A stretch of 64,000 bases of DNA, taken from NCBI GenBank assembly GCA_947478005.1, contig CANJVG010000003.1, positions 1-64,000 on the forward strand. Direction: 5' to 3'. The DNA is from Bacteroidota bacterium. Lineage in GTDB: Bacteria; Bacteroidota; Bacteroidia; Chitinophagales; LD1. A model generated the notes under the pieces. It worked only from the letters and a program-made list of their open reading frames with translations, did not search any database and was not told the DNA's origin. Positions 1 through 8,583 of the stretch are shown here, in pieces. The position numbers and the translations under genes were made by a program. The number at the start of each line of letters is the position of its first letter. Position 1 is the first letter of the stretch.

Positions 1-105
1 AAGAAAAAGCAGCAAGAGGGTAAGGCGACTGAGTTGTTTTATAGAATTGCTTTAGGTCTGTTACAATTATACGTTCAAAAAAATCTTTTGGCGTTTCGAA
101 AATAG
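1..105 (+). CDS. C-terminal end of an unidentified CDS (cut by window edge)
   Basis: The first frame is open from base 1 to a TAG at 103-105 and encodes 34 residues with a basic, Lys/Gln-rich beginning and a hydrophobic, Leu-rich end (LGLLQLYVQKNLLAF). It could be the tail of a gene that starts before the window. No family is recognisable in so short a piece and a chance open frame cannot be excluded. It is followed by a 21-bp periodic array and not by another gene on its strand until position 440. Confidence 0.3.
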   Translation, partial: KKKQQEGKATELFYRIALGLLQLYVQKNLLAFRK

Positions 106-189
106 TTTTTCACTTTTGAATGAAATAACTGTGCCATGAACGACACAGACTTGCCGCTCCTCTGAAAAGAGATAAGTCGCTAAAACCAG

Positions 190-399
190 ATTATGGCCAA
201 ATTTTTAAGGCTTAACAAGAGCTTTATGAATGCTTTTTCCTATCATAAAAAATTGGTGGGAAATAACATCTCTGCAATTGCCAATGACATTAATACGATA
301 GGAAATACCACAAGTGTAATTTCCTACCATAAAAGTGGGGTAGGAAATTGTATCGCCCCTATAGGCTTTCCGATTTTATAGACCTGCCGATTTAGCGAT
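190..399. repeat. 21-bp periodic degenerate repeat array 1
   Basis: Ten consecutive units start at 190, 211, 232, 253, 274, 295, 316, 337, 358 and 379, exactly 21 bp apart with no indels. Shared positions include GGAAAT or TTCCTA at unit bases 7-12 and CAT near bases 15-17. A higher-order 84-bp (4 x 21) duplication is visible: units at 232 and 253 match units at 316 and 337 at about 15 and 13 of 21 positions by eye. A short frame at 193-381 runs through the array and shows heptapeptide echoes of the period; it is not taken as a gene. Confidence 0.6.
318..349. repeat. 11-bp perfect inverted repeat within array 1
   Basis: AATTTCCTACC at 318-328 is mirrored by GGTAGGAAATT at 339-349 around a 10-nt loop. 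No T-run follows on either side, so it is not a typical intrinsic terminator. It arises from neighbouring array units that carry opposite-strand versions of the same core. Confidence 0.65.
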
Positions 400-439
400 G
401 ATCTCCATCCTTTAGATAAAGCTGAAGACTTTTGGGTTC

Positions 440-673
440 TTGACGCTGAACCGCGATGGTTTGCGCACGGCCTTTATTTTGCTTCTGCACTTCTACAACA
501 AAGGAAAAGGCGACTACCCAACTTTACGGAAACTAACCGGACTTTCGGAAGGTGGCTTGGCAAAAGCAATTATGGCACTTAAAAAAAGAGGTCTGATTCA
601 CCGAACGGCTTATCGTGAATTCGGTTTAAGTGTTGCCGCCTTAGAAGTGATTCGGGCAGCGTTTGCACAATAG
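440..673 (+). CDS. small winged-helix DNA-binding protein (hypothetical)
   Basis: The 77-residue product has the pattern of a winged helix-turn-helix: helix 1 (residues 7-20), then PTLRKLTGLSEGGLAKAIMA (helix 2-turn-recognition helix, about 27-46), then LKKRGLIHR (wing, about 47-55). It resembles MarR/PadR-type minimal regulators but carries no effector domain. The only usual start is TTG at 440; the frame is open upstream to 416 without ATG, so the N-terminus is uncertain and the gene could be a decayed remnant. It sits between a 21-bp repeat array and convergent genes on the minus strand. DNA binding is inferred from the fold pattern only. Confidence 0.5.
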   Translation: MTLNRDGLRTAFILLLHFYNKGKGDYPTLRKLTGLSEGGLAKAIMALKKRGLIHRTAYREFGLSVAALEVIRAAFAQ

Positions 674-690
674 ATAGATAGGGCATTACA

Positions 691-1053
691 CTACCCCTTG
701 CGAATGCTGACTCTTCGGAGCACTTCCACATAGTTGCGCGAGCCGGCATACTTTACTCTTTTCAAAAAAGCATAGTAGTTTTCCTGATGGTTGGTATAGT
801 GCTTTTGTTGCCAGCGCTTGTAATATTCCACGCTTTCTTTCCAATGGTCAAATCGGATATACTCCTCGGTATAGCGAAAAGCAAATAGGTTGTTTCGCCT
901 CAGCAGGTAATGGGTGGAAAGATGACCCGTTTCGAGCAACACCTGCTGCATCACAATGGCGGGATGTTTAATGCCCGATGAAACGATATAGGCATATACA
1001 CTGTCTTTACTCTGCGCCTTGGTGGGAGCAGAAATTAGCAAGGCAGAAAGCAA
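691..1053 (-). CDS. small secreted glucosaminidase-domain protein
   Basis: The product matches the glucosaminidase (FlgJ/Bax-like, GH73-type) fold seen in peptidoglycan hydrolases: SGIKHPAIVMQQVLLETGH carries the expected catalytic Glu, followed by NNLFAFR and a YxxW-rich region. At about 120 residues it is a minimal, stand-alone domain. The start is odd. TTG at 1053 is the first usual codon, but the frame continues upstream as IKKFLPIIVLLSALLIS, a textbook signal peptide whose natural first codon would lie at 1078-1080, where the sequence reads ATC. Either a rare ATC start is used, the start codon has mutated, or the base is a sequencing error. A role in cell-wall turnover outside the cytoplasm is inferred from the family. 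Confidence 0.72.
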   Translation of the reverse strand: MLSALLISAPTKAQSKDSVYAYIVSSGIKHPAIVMQQVLLETGHLSTHYLLRRNNLFAFRYTEEYIRFDHWKESVEYYKRWQQKHYTNHQENYYAFLKRVKYAGSRNYVEVLRRVSIRKG

Positions 1054-1150
1054 TACAATAATTGGTAGAAATTTTTTGATACCCTGTGGTTTTGATTTGG
1101 GGGCAAATCTAGGCTATCGGGCTGCCCAAAAAGGGCGTTATCCACGGGTG

Positions 1151-2353
1151 TCAAATCGTCTGTGCAGCTATAAATGCAGTGGTCCAGGCGGCCTGAAAGT
1201 TGAACCCACCGGTAATCGCGTCAACGTCAAGCACTTCGCCCGCGAAAAATAGGTTAGGCACCTTTTTGCTTTGCATGGTTCTGAAGTCCACTTCTGCCAA
1301 ATCGACCCCTCCGCTCGTTACAAATTCATCCTTAAAAGTGCTTTTTCCACTTACCTTAAAGCGGCTGGCGGTCAGTTCGCGGGCCAAAGATTCGATATGA
1401 AGGTTAGATAAATCAGCAAAGTTTGTCGTTTGGCGCTTATCAATTGTTGTTGACAGGCGCTCCCACAAACGTTTGGGAATGCCGAATAGTGGAGTGGTGG
1501 CTACTCCTTTTTTGGGGTGATTTTGCTTGAAGAGCTTCAGGGTTTCTTTTACTGTATTGAAATCTTTGTTCACCCAGTTTACTTCTATTTCAAATTGGTG
1601 ATTAACCGCAGCCAAATCGCGCGCACCCCAGGCACTTAGCCGAAGAATACACGGGCCGCTCATACCCCAATGTGTAATCAACAAGGGCCCTACCGAACTT
1701 AATTTCGAGTTAATAACCGAAACCTGTGCCTGCTCCACCGACAAACCTTCCAGTCCCAGAATGCGCTCGTCTTTTATGTTGAAAGTAAACAGCGAAGGAA
1801 CAGGGGGGATAATCTTGTGGCCGAGCTGCTCCAGCATTTTCCAAACGCTATGTGAGGAACCTGTGGTTACAATCACCGCATCGGCATTAATAGTTTCGTT
1901 GTTGGCTGTTACAATCCGCAATCCTCCTTCCGCAATCCGCAATTCTTCAACCCCTGTTTGCATTCTAATCTTCACTCCCAGCCTTTTCGCTTCGCCCAAA
2001 AAACAATCAATAATAGTTTGTGAAGAATCTGTAGCAGGGAACATTCGTCCATCCTCCTCTCTTTTAATTTCAACACCTCGCGCATGGAACCAATCAATGG
2101 TGTTAGAAGGATTAAACCGCGTGAAAGGCCCGAGCAGTTGTTTCTCTCCGCGCGGATAAAACTTCGATAACTCGCGAGCATCAAAGCAAGCATGTGTTAC
2201 ATTACATCGGCCACCGCCACTTATTTTTACTTTAGATAAAAGCGAAGAAGATTTTTCGAGGATAGTGACCGAGTAATCGGGATTGTTCTCTGCACAATTA
2301 ATAGCAGCAAAAAAACCGGCTGCACCTCCGCCTATGATAATGATGTGTTTCAT
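1151..2353 (-). CDS. YhiN/HI0933-family flavoprotein (NAD(P)/FAD-dependent oxidoreductase)
   Basis: The N-terminus has the FAD-binding dinucleotide motif IGGGAAGFFAAI (residues 6-17) and the family signature KISGGGRCNVTH (about 42-53). The C-terminus has a second FAD contact, FAGEVLDVDAITGGFNFQ, ending with the conserved Gly-Gly-Phe-Asn block. Length (400 aa) is normal for the HI0933 family. Members are conserved flavoproteins whose physiological substrate is mostly unknown; gut relatives (BaiN) reduce bile acid intermediates. It is followed downstream by the small glucosaminidase gene on the same strand. Confidence 0.88.
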   Translation of the reverse strand: MKHIIIIGGGAAGFFAAINCAENNPDYSVTILEKSSSLLSKVKISGGGRCNVTHACFDARELSKFYPRGEKQLLGPFTRFNPSNTIDWFHARGVEIKREEDGRMFPATDSSQTIIDCFLGEAKRLGVKIRMQTGVEELRIAEGGLRIVTANNETINADAVIVTTGSSHSVWKMLEQLGHKIIPPVPSLFTFNIKDERILGLEGLSVEQAQVSVINSKLSSVGPLLITHWGMSGPCILRLSAWGARDLAAVNHQFEIEVNWVNKDFNTVKETLKLFKQNHPKKGVATTPLFGIPKRLWERLSTTIDKRQTTNFADLSNLHIESLARELTASRFKVSGKSTFKDEFVTSGGVDLAEVDFRTMQSKKVPNLFFAGEVLDVDAITGGFNFQAAWTTAFIAAQTI

Positions 2354-2419
2354 GGTTAGGGGAAAGTAGCGAGTGGCGAGTAGTGAAGCCTGTCTTTACC
2401 TCTCACCACTATCCACTTA

Positions 2420-2962
2420 CTAGTCTTCGATTACCTGATAAATGTCGCGAAGGTTTCTGCCCAGCCCATCATAGTCTAATCCATAGCCCACAATAAACTC
2501 ATTGGGAATTTCCATACCTACATAGTCAACAGTAATATCTGTTTGAAGAGCAAGCGGTTTTAATAATAGAGATGCTATTTTTAGAGAAGCCGGTTTGCCT
2601 TCGCGAAAAAGCGGAAGGATTTTAGCAAGAGTGTTTCCTGTATCAACGATGTCTTCTATGATAATTATGTGGCGCCCTTCTATATTTTCATTCAAGCCAA
2701 TTACAGTAGTTACTTTACCTTGAGAATTCATGCCTTCATAAGAAGCTGCCTTTATAAAACACAATTCGCAGTCAAGCATCAGCTCCTTGATTAGGTCAGA
2801 AGCAAACATAAAAGAGCCATTCAACACCGGAACAAGCAGCGGACGTTTGCCAATATAATCTTCATTGATTTGATGCGCTACATTTCGCACCGCAGAAAGT
2901 ATTTCGCTTTCGCTTTTATACAGTCTAAAATTTCTGTCGTTAAGCCTTACCAGCTTTTCCAT
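2420..2962 (-). CDS. hpt: hypoxanthine phosphoribosyltransferase
   Basis: This enzyme salvages hypoxanthine (and usually guanine) with PRPP to give IMP/GMP in the cytoplasm. The PRPP-binding loop is seen as IIIIEDIVDTGNTL (about residues 101-114), and the pyrophosphate loop PVLNGSFMFASDL lies near the start. The C-terminal part has VGYGLDYDG, typical of the family. I chose ATG at 2962 (180 aa), which fits the usual length; a longer frame to 3031 would add a run encoded by AT-rich intergenic DNA. The region 2985-3053 upstream is low-complexity sequence with repeated ATTCC words. The gene lies between msrA and the flavoprotein gene on the same strand. Confidence 0.93.
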   Translation of the reverse strand: MEKLVRLNDRNFRLYKSESEILSAVRNVAHQINEDYIGKRPLLVPVLNGSFMFASDLIKELMLDCELCFIKAASYEGMNSQGKVTTVIGLNENIEGRHIIIIEDIVDTGNTLAKILPLFREGKPASLKIASLLLKPLALQTDITVDYVGMEIPNEFIVGYGLDYDGLGRNLRDIYQVIED

Positions 2963-3053
2963 GCGTCTTGGTTTCGCCAAAAATAGACGGATGAATGGAA
3001 TATTAGAATATTGGAATGATAAATTTTCCAATTATTCCATTATTCCCATCCCG

Positions 3054-3725
3054 CTATTTTTTAAGTTTATCTGCAAAGTACTTCTCAAACTTCTCTACCT
3101 TAGGCACAATTACATAAGTGCAATAAGAGTTTTTCTCCTTATTCAGATTGTAGTAGTTCTGATGATAGTCCTCCGCTTTATAAAAAACTGAAAAGGCCGT
3201 AACCTCTGTTACAATAGGGTCATTAAACGCTCCGCTTTTGTCCAGACCTGTTTTGATGTCCTCCGCAATTTTCTTTTGCTCTTCATTGCGATAAAAAATA
3301 ACCGAGCGATATTGCGTTCCTTCATCGCCTCCTTGTTTGTTTAATGTGGTCGGGTCATGTGTTTTGAAAAACACCTGCAGTATCTCTGCCAAAGGAAGTT
3401 TGTTAGTATCATAAACAATCTGTGTACACTCAGCATGACCGGTCAAACCACTACACACCTCTTTGTATGTCGGGTTTTTAATCTTGCCTCCGCTATAGCC
3501 GGATTCGACAGATACAACTCCGTTTAATCGTTGAAAAATCGCTTCTGTACACCAGAAACAGCCACCTCCAAAAGTGATGGTATCGAGCTTTGCATTTACA
3601 TCCATAGCTTTGTTTGAATTATTTTTTGTTGAAGAAGATTTAGCGGTATTGTTTTTTTGCGCGCACGAATTAAGCGAAGCCAAAACAAAAACCAGTAAGA
3701 TAAAATCAGAAGTAAGGTTGCGCAT
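3054..3725 (-). CDS. msrA: peptide-methionine (S)-S-oxide reductase, lipoprotein form
   Basis: It reduces methionine S-sulfoxide in oxidised proteins. The catalytic motif GGCFWCTEAIF is at about residues 54-64. The family blocks SGYSGG, GHAECTQIVYD and the Gln-Tyr-Arg motif (GTQYRSVIFY) follow. The N-terminus is a lipoprotein signal (LASLNSC, Cys 21) followed by an Asn/Ser/Lys-rich linker, so the enzyme should be anchored in the cell envelope. MsrB is not fused or adjacent. Length (223 aa) equals a usual MsrA plus the signal and linker. Confidence 0.93.
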   Translation of the reverse strand: MRNLTSDFILLVFVLASLNSCAQKNNTAKSSSTKNNSNKAMDVNAKLDTITFGGGCFWCTEAIFQRLNGVVSVESGYSGGKIKNPTYKEVCSGLTGHAECTQIVYDTNKLPLAEILQVFFKTHDPTTLNKQGGDEGTQYRSVIFYRNEEQKKIAEDIKTGLDKSGAFNDPIVTEVTAFSVFYKAEDYHQNYYNLNKEKNSYCTYVIVPKVEKFEKYFADKLKK

Positions 3726-3812
3726 AGTTTTACTTATTCTGTCGTAGTAACAAGCTGTTCCTTACAAAGTTTAAAAATATTATTGTTGGATTGACACAAC
3801 TGAGTCGCAAAT

Positions 3813-5096
3813 CTACATGCTTACCACAATGGTCTGCCCGGCTTTCAAATCTGTAGTCTCCAGATTATTTATAACCTTTAGTTTTTCTACAGAAGTATTG
3901 AATTTCTTGGCAATAGAATAAAGTGTGTCACTCTGCTGCACCTGATACTCCGAAGTATTCGTCACTCTTTCTTGACTGGTTGAACTAACAAGTTCTTTGT
4001 CGTTAGGCGTTACTGTAGTATCCTCATGCACTTTGTTTTGAACACGCGCGGAGGTTGTGTTTTTGTTTTGAACCTTCAGATATTCTGCATAAGTCATTAC
4101 CAAAGGCGACTGCTTTTTATTTTCCTGAAGGCTTATGGTTTCTTTTTCATAAACCTGATCATTCAGCTTCATGCTATTCTTTTGATACAACTCTTTCAGC
4201 TTAATACCGGTTTTCTGTGAAATATCGCGCATACTTTCTCCAGTCTGAACGATATAATCTGGTGATTCTCCTTTGTTCCTTTTTTCTTGTAAGAAAATGT
4301 TTTCTCCGTCTTTAAATCTTTCACCGGCACTAAGCTCGTTGAAAGATAAAATGGAAGAAAAGTCTATGTCATATTCAAAGGCAACCTTAAATGGATCTTC
4401 ATTTCCTTTTGCCTTCAACACACGTAATCCGTTCACAATAAATTCAGGCCTTCTTGTTTCTTCCTTCTTCGGCTCTGCTATACTTTCTTTATGAAATACT
4501 CTCTCGCTTTTTGCAGGCCCCTGCACCAATATTGGACCGTCATCCTTCGGCTGCGTCATCATATACTCTCTCTCTTCTATCATCGCCAAACCAATTTTAT
4601 CGAACTCATACAGTTTGTAATCTTCGATATAGGCTATTAACATGGTGGCATATTTGGGGTTCGTAGCATAGCCCGCTTCTTTTAAACCCAAGGCCCAATA
4701 TTTGTAGCTGAGAATCGGCAATTGAAACAGACCCATATAGCGAGGTCTTATCAATAAGAAATCGGAATGATCGGCATACGAGGCTTCGGCATGTTCATAT
4801 ACGCGAAAACACTCTTGCGGATTATCATCATCGTGATAATATTTTTCACCGCTCCACTCTCCTTTACATTTAATTCCAAAGTGGTTATTTGTGTTGCGGG
4901 CCAGTGGCGAGGCTCCTGCACCTGACTCAAAAATACCCTGGGCTAAGGTAATGCTCGCTGGAATTTTAGTTCGAACCATTTCATCTATAGCCACCTGTTT
5001 GTAGCGCTCTATATACCTGGGAATGTCCTCTTTTTTCTGCCCAAAAGAAGACCAGATAAACAAGACCAGAAAAAGGTGAAATAAAATAAATTTCAT
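3813..5096 (-). CDS. glucosaminidase with LysM repeats (peptidoglycan hydrolase)
   Basis: An N-terminal signal peptide (about residues 1-19, ending near FGQ) is followed by a glucosaminidase domain (about 25-165) with IPASITLAQGIFESGAG, which contains the catalytic Glu, and NNHFGIKCKGEW. Two LysM-type modules follow: IVQTGESMRDISQKTGI (about 290-335) and YQVQQSDTLYSIAKKF (about 382-427). Between them lies a charged Lys/Glu-rich linker. The protein should bind and cleave peptidoglycan during growth or cell separation. A similar single-domain enzyme is encoded at 691-1053, so the window has two muramidases of one family. Confidence 0.88.
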   Translation of the reverse strand: MKFILFHLFLVLFIWSSFGQKKEDIPRYIERYKQVAIDEMVRTKIPASITLAQGIFESGAGASPLARNTNNHFGIKCKGEWSGEKYYHDDDNPQECFRVYEHAEASYADHSDFLLIRPRYMGLFQLPILSYKYWALGLKEAGYATNPKYATMLIAYIEDYKLYEFDKIGLAMIEEREYMMTQPKDDGPILVQGPAKSERVFHKESIAEPKKEETRRPEFIVNGLRVLKAKGNEDPFKVAFEYDIDFSSILSFNELSAGERFKDGENIFLQEKRNKGESPDYIVQTGESMRDISQKTGIKLKELYQKNSMKLNDQVYEKETISLQENKKQSPLVMTYAEYLKVQNKNTTSARVQNKVHEDTTVTPNDKELVSSTSQERVTNTSEYQVQQSDTLYSIAKKFNTSVEKLKVINNLETTDLKAGQTIVVSM

Positions 5097-5172
5097 GACA
5101 GCATCTTACGAGTAGCGAACTTACCTCATAATCTCATTACTGTAACGTAATGTATATACAATTTGTTGTGCG

Positions 5173-5811
5173 CTATCCAAGTTTTTGGACGATGTTTAAC
5201 CCATCGCGAAGCGGCAAAATAAAGCTTCTGACACGGCTGTCAGCAGCTATTTTTTCATTAAACCGGTGAATTGCCAATGTGTCCTTATCCTTTTTCTCGT
5301 CTACTACCTTTCCGCTCCATAGAACATTGTCCGCTATAATATAGCCACCCACACGAACCTTGTTAAAGACCGAATCATAGTAATTGGCATAGTTGATTTT
5401 ATCGGCATCAATAAAAACCAAATCGAAAACCTCATTCAATTCAGGAATAATAGTTTTTGCATCACCAATGAGATGCTTGATTTTTGCGGAGAGATTTGCT
5501 TTTTCAAAATAGCGGGCACACATCGGCTGCAACTCTTCGTTTATATCAATGGTATAAAGCAGACCGTCAACACTTAATCCTTTTGCCAGCGCAATGGCGG
5601 AGTAGCCGGTGAAGGTTCCCACTTCCAAAATTCTTTTAGGACTCAGCATGGCTGAAAACATTTCCAGAAATTGCCCCTGCATATTTCCCGAAACCATTTG
5701 CGGCATTTGTATTTTCACATGTGTCTCCCTCGACAGCTCACGTAGTGTATCATCTTCTTTTGAAGAATGTTGCTCTATATAATTTTCAATTTCTGATGAA
5801 ACCAGATGCAT
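5173..5811 (-). CDS. class I SAM-dependent O-methyltransferase (COMT/YrrM type)
   Basis: The SAM-binding core is visible as ILEVGTFTGYSAIALAKGL (about residues 59-77), LYTIDINEE (motif II) and FDLVFIDADKINY (motif with the metal-binding Asp pair, typical of cation-dependent O-methyltransferases). IIADNVLWSGKV supplies the further Asp/Asn ligand. Length of 212 aa is normal. It is the last gene of the run that starts with mnmG and is separated by 2 bp from the idi gene upstream. The natural substrate of these bacterial enzymes is usually unknown. Confidence 0.87.
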   Translation of the reverse strand: MHLVSSEIENYIEQHSSKEDDTLRELSRETHVKIQMPQMVSGNMQGQFLEMFSAMLSPKRILEVGTFTGYSAIALAKGLSVDGLLYTIDINEELQPMCARYFEKANLSAKIKHLIGDAKTIIPELNEVFDLVFIDADKINYANYYDSVFNKVRVGGYIIADNVLWSGKVVDEKKDKDTLAIHRFNEKIAADSRVRSFILPLRDGLNIVQKLG

Positions 5812-5813
5812 GC

Positions 5814-6347
5814 TTAAACGATTTGCTTTTTTTTCAATTCTTCAAGAATTATCTTGAACCAAAAAGAATACTGTTCAGGAGTTTTTTCAATCTCTAGTTG
5901 AAGTTCTTCCGCTTTCATCCATCGCACTGCGCTTACCTCCTGATTATTAAACTCGAAGCTATCATCAAACACTCCCGTGAACACGGTATCGTACTCCCAC
6001 TCTGTTAGACCGCTTTGTTCATCATGTGCTTTATAAATGAAATTGAATTCTTCTTTAAGTGGTGTTTTAATCCCGAGCTCTTCGAATAATCTTCTTTCTG
6101 CTGCCTCTTTAAAAGTCTCTCCCTTTCTGGGATGGCTGCAGCAGGTGTTGCTCCAGATACCCGCCCAATGATATTTATTCAAGGCACGCTGCTGCACTAG
6201 TTGTTCACCCATACTGTTAAAGATAATTACGCTGATGGCGCGGTGAAGCAAGGCCTTTTTATGCGCCTCCAATTTGCCCATGTAACCAAGGATATTGTTC
6301 TCCTCGTCTACCAGCACAACTTCCTCTTCTTTATTTAAGTCTTCCAT
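5814..6347 (-). CDS. idi: isopentenyl-diphosphate delta-isomerase, type I
   Basis: It interconverts IPP and DMAPP for isoprenoid synthesis. The active-site cysteine motif SNTCCSHP is at about residues 67-74 and a Nudix-like helix with ERRLFEELG follows. The late WMKAEEL block is also as expected. Length of 177 aa agrees with bacterial type I enzymes. It lies between the gamma carbonic anhydrase (13 bp upstream) and the O-methyltransferase (2 bp downstream) and is probably co-transcribed with them. Confidence 0.93.
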   Translation of the reverse strand: MEDLNKEEEVVLVDEENNILGYMGKLEAHKKALLHRAISVIIFNSMGEQLVQQRALNKYHWAGIWSNTCCSHPRKGETFKEAAERRLFEELGIKTPLKEEFNFIYKAHDEQSGLTEWEYDTVFTGVFDDSFEFNNQEVSAVRWMKAEELQLEIEKTPEQYSFWFKIILEELKKKQIV

Positions 6348-6360
6348 TTTTTACTCTCTT

Positions 6361-6876
6361 TCATTTCTTAAACCATCCTGAATACATCACATAATTATTA
6401 CTGATACGCTCAATTAAATCTTTGAATTTTTCCTTGTCAACGTCTTTTACTCTTTTAGCCGGAACACCGGCATAAATGCTTCCAGGTTCCACAATAGTCT
6501 TTTCTAAAACAATAGCTCCTGCAGCAATAATGGAGTTTTCTCCTATCACCGCATGGTCCATTATTATCGCACCCATTCCAATCAGCACGTTATCATGCAC
6601 TGTGCAGCCATGCACAATCGCACGGTGACCGATGCTAACGTTATTGCCAATATTAAGCGGGGCCTTCTGATAAGTGCAATGAAGAATCGCGCCATCCTGG
6701 ACATTCACCTTATTGCCCATGCGTATATAATGAACATCTCCACGAACAACAGCCTGAAACCAGATGCTGCAATCGTCCCCCGTTACTACATCGCCTACTA
6801 CAGTAGCATTTTCCGCAATAAAAGTATTGTTGCCGAATTTAGGTTCTATTCCTTTTACCGGAAGAATTAATGCCAT
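6361..6876 (-). CDS. gamma-carbonic-anhydrase family protein (YrdA/PaaY-like)
   Basis: The product is a left-handed parallel beta-helix made of hexapeptide repeats (for example VVTGDDCSIWFQAVVRGD and IGMGAIIMDHAVIGENSII). The metal-binding histidines are seen in GAILHC, SIGHRAIVHGC and related turns. It ends with the usual helix (about 145-171). Such proteins form trimers with a metal site between subunits; some hydrate CO2 while for others activity is unproven. It is 9 bp downstream of the Ig-like lipoprotein gene and part of the mnmG run. Confidence 0.9.
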   Translation of the reverse strand: MALILPVKGIEPKFGNNTFIAENATVVGDVVTGDDCSIWFQAVVRGDVHYIRMGNKVNVQDGAILHCTYQKAPLNIGNNVSIGHRAIVHGCTVHDNVLIGMGAIIMDHAVIGENSIIAAGAIVLEKTIVEPGSIYAGVPAKRVKDVDKEKFKDLIERISNNYVMYSGWFKK

Positions 6877-6885
6877 ACTGCAATT

Positions 6886-8580
6886 TTAAAACTTTACTTC
6901 TACATCCAAATCCCATCCACCTTTTAGCTGATAGTTATCTTTATAAGTGTATATCCTTTCTGCTTGTCTCTTGTTTTTAAAATCACCGGTATCCCATTCC
7001 CCGTTTTTATTCTCATCGTCAATCACCATGAATTTATAATTGCCCGCCAATATATTATCGACCGACACCTTACGTTCTCCGTTTCCGGTAAAATAAAACT
7101 CCTTTACCAATTCATTATTTGCATTCAACAATCTGATTATGTAATATTTTTCGGGATGCTCTGTTTTGAGCGCAATATGAAGATTGCCGTAACTTGTCTT
7201 TCCGTTTGTAGTAAACTGATAATTTATCTCTTTGTTCCACGTGCCCAAAAATCCTTGAAACATCGAGTCCGGAATTTGAAGCGTGTAATGCGTATTCTCT
7301 TTTCTGTCAAACTCAACCAAAATCGATTGCTTTGTTTTTTGATCTAAGACAAAAGTAGGGTTGACTATTTTAGTAGTCGAATCCTCGATAATCTGAAGCT
7401 TCTTCTCTTCGTTTATCCTTGAAATGGGTCGGGTAAAATTTATTTTAAGCGCTCTATAAAGCTCTTGAATATTCGAATTAGTTCTCTTATTTGTATCCAT
7501 TTTAGATACAGTTCCTTGATTTACAATGTCTAATGAATAGTGACTACTCTTCAGCAAACTATCCAGCTCAATGAAATGCAATTCCATCCTCAGCGTATCA
7601 AATTGACTGTCATCAGCTGTGAGGAACATACTGTCAAATTTAGTATATGCCTTTGAGTACCAGTAGTTTATGGTGTCTTTTGAGTCGTTTAAGTATGCAA
7701 AATCACCCTCCGTGTAAAAGCCCGCATCTAAATGAAAAGTCTTAATAGGCCGGTTATAATAGAACTGAAGAAATCCGGGGCTTATGGATTTTGAATTATT
7801 CAAAGTGAGCTTTCTCTTGTCATCTTCAAATGCATAAAGATCCTGCGGTTTAGAAGTCGAGTCGGTAAGATCCAAAATAGAATCGGAGAAGGCAATCAAC
7901 TCGTTCGGCTGGTCGTAAAGGTAATTGTAGTTCGCATCCTTCAATCCGAAAATCTGATACCTGTTGGCTTTTATATTTTCAAATTTGAATAGGCCAGCCT
8001 TATCCGTTTTTGCGAAGTAGAGCGGCTTCGAATGCAGTATTCCATTTACAGAATCTGCGGGATATAGCGATACTACAATTCCTTCTTGGGGAAAATTATC
8101 TTTTGCAAGCAACACTTTTCCGCTTATCTTTTGAGAGTCTATATAGTCTCCGGTAGAAAACACATAAGTGAAGTTGTTTGCTGTATTACCTTCATTCAGA
8201 TCCTTTATATCGTCTGCAAAGTTGATGGTATAAGTAGTGCTATCGCGCAGTTTACCTTTTAGATTTACGGTAATTGTCTTTCCCGAAACATGAACAACCG
8301 GTTGCTTTTCGAGAGGCGGAGAAATAACTGTTTGGCCAAAACCCGTTTCCTTTAAATACTCGTTGAAGGTGATTCTAATTTTATCGGAGGTGAAGTGTAG
8401 TGCCTTATTTTGTGGGGAAATGCCCTTTACCTTTGGCGGCATTTCATCCTTTTTGCCACCTTGGGGTACGCTCTCATTTGCACAACCGAATTGAATGATT
8501 GCGGCAATCAGCAGTCCCATCCAAATGACAATAGGACGAATCTTTAAGCCGTAATTTGCAATTGGTTCTTGGTAACTCAT
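6886..8580 (-). CDS. Ig-like (Big_5-type) domain lipoprotein
   Basis: A lipoprotein signal with Cys 33 (IIQFGC) is followed by PPKVKGISPQNKALHF and FNEYL, the pattern of the bacterial Ig-like domain often found at the N-terminus of Bacteroidota surface lipoproteins (about residues 48-145, ending in TYVFSTGDYID). A carboxypeptidase-regulatory-like segment follows (about 150-220, SGKVLLAKDNFPQEGIVVSLYP). The rest is beta-rich and ends with an acidic DDENKNGEWDTGDF stretch that could bind calcium. It begins 3 bp after the mnmG stop. Its function is unknown; localisation in the outer membrane is inferred from the signal. Confidence 0.8.
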   Translation of the reverse strand: MSYQEPIANYGLKIRPIVIWMGLLIAAIIQFGCANESVPQGGKKDEMPPKVKGISPQNKALHFTSDKIRITFNEYLKETGFGQTVISPPLEKQPVVHVSGKTITVNLKGKLRDSTTYTINFADDIKDLNEGNTANNFTYVFSTGDYIDSQKISGKVLLAKDNFPQEGIVVSLYPADSVNGILHSKPLYFAKTDKAGLFKFENIKANRYQIFGLKDANYNYLYDQPNELIAFSDSILDLTDSTSKPQDLYAFEDDKRKLTLNNSKSISPGFLQFYYNRPIKTFHLDAGFYTEGDFAYLNDSKDTINYWYSKAYTKFDSMFLTADDSQFDTLRMELHFIELDSLLKSSHYSLDIVNQGTVSKMDTNKRTNSNIQELYRALKINFTRPISRINEEKKLQIIEDSTTKIVNPTFVLDQKTKQSILVEFDRKENTHYTLQIPDSMFQGFLGTWNKEINYQFTTNGKTSYGNLHIALKTEHPEKYYIIRLLNANNELVKEFYFTGNGERKVSVDNILAGNYKFMVIDDENKNGEWDTGDFKNKRQAERIYTYKDNYQLKGGWDLDVEVKF

Positions 8581-8583
8581 AGT

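Noticed and set aside
7234-7246. Fifth parS-like site (GTTCCACGTGCCC)
   Set aside because: It differs from the shared 12-mer in the right half and lies in coding sequence, so it may be chance.
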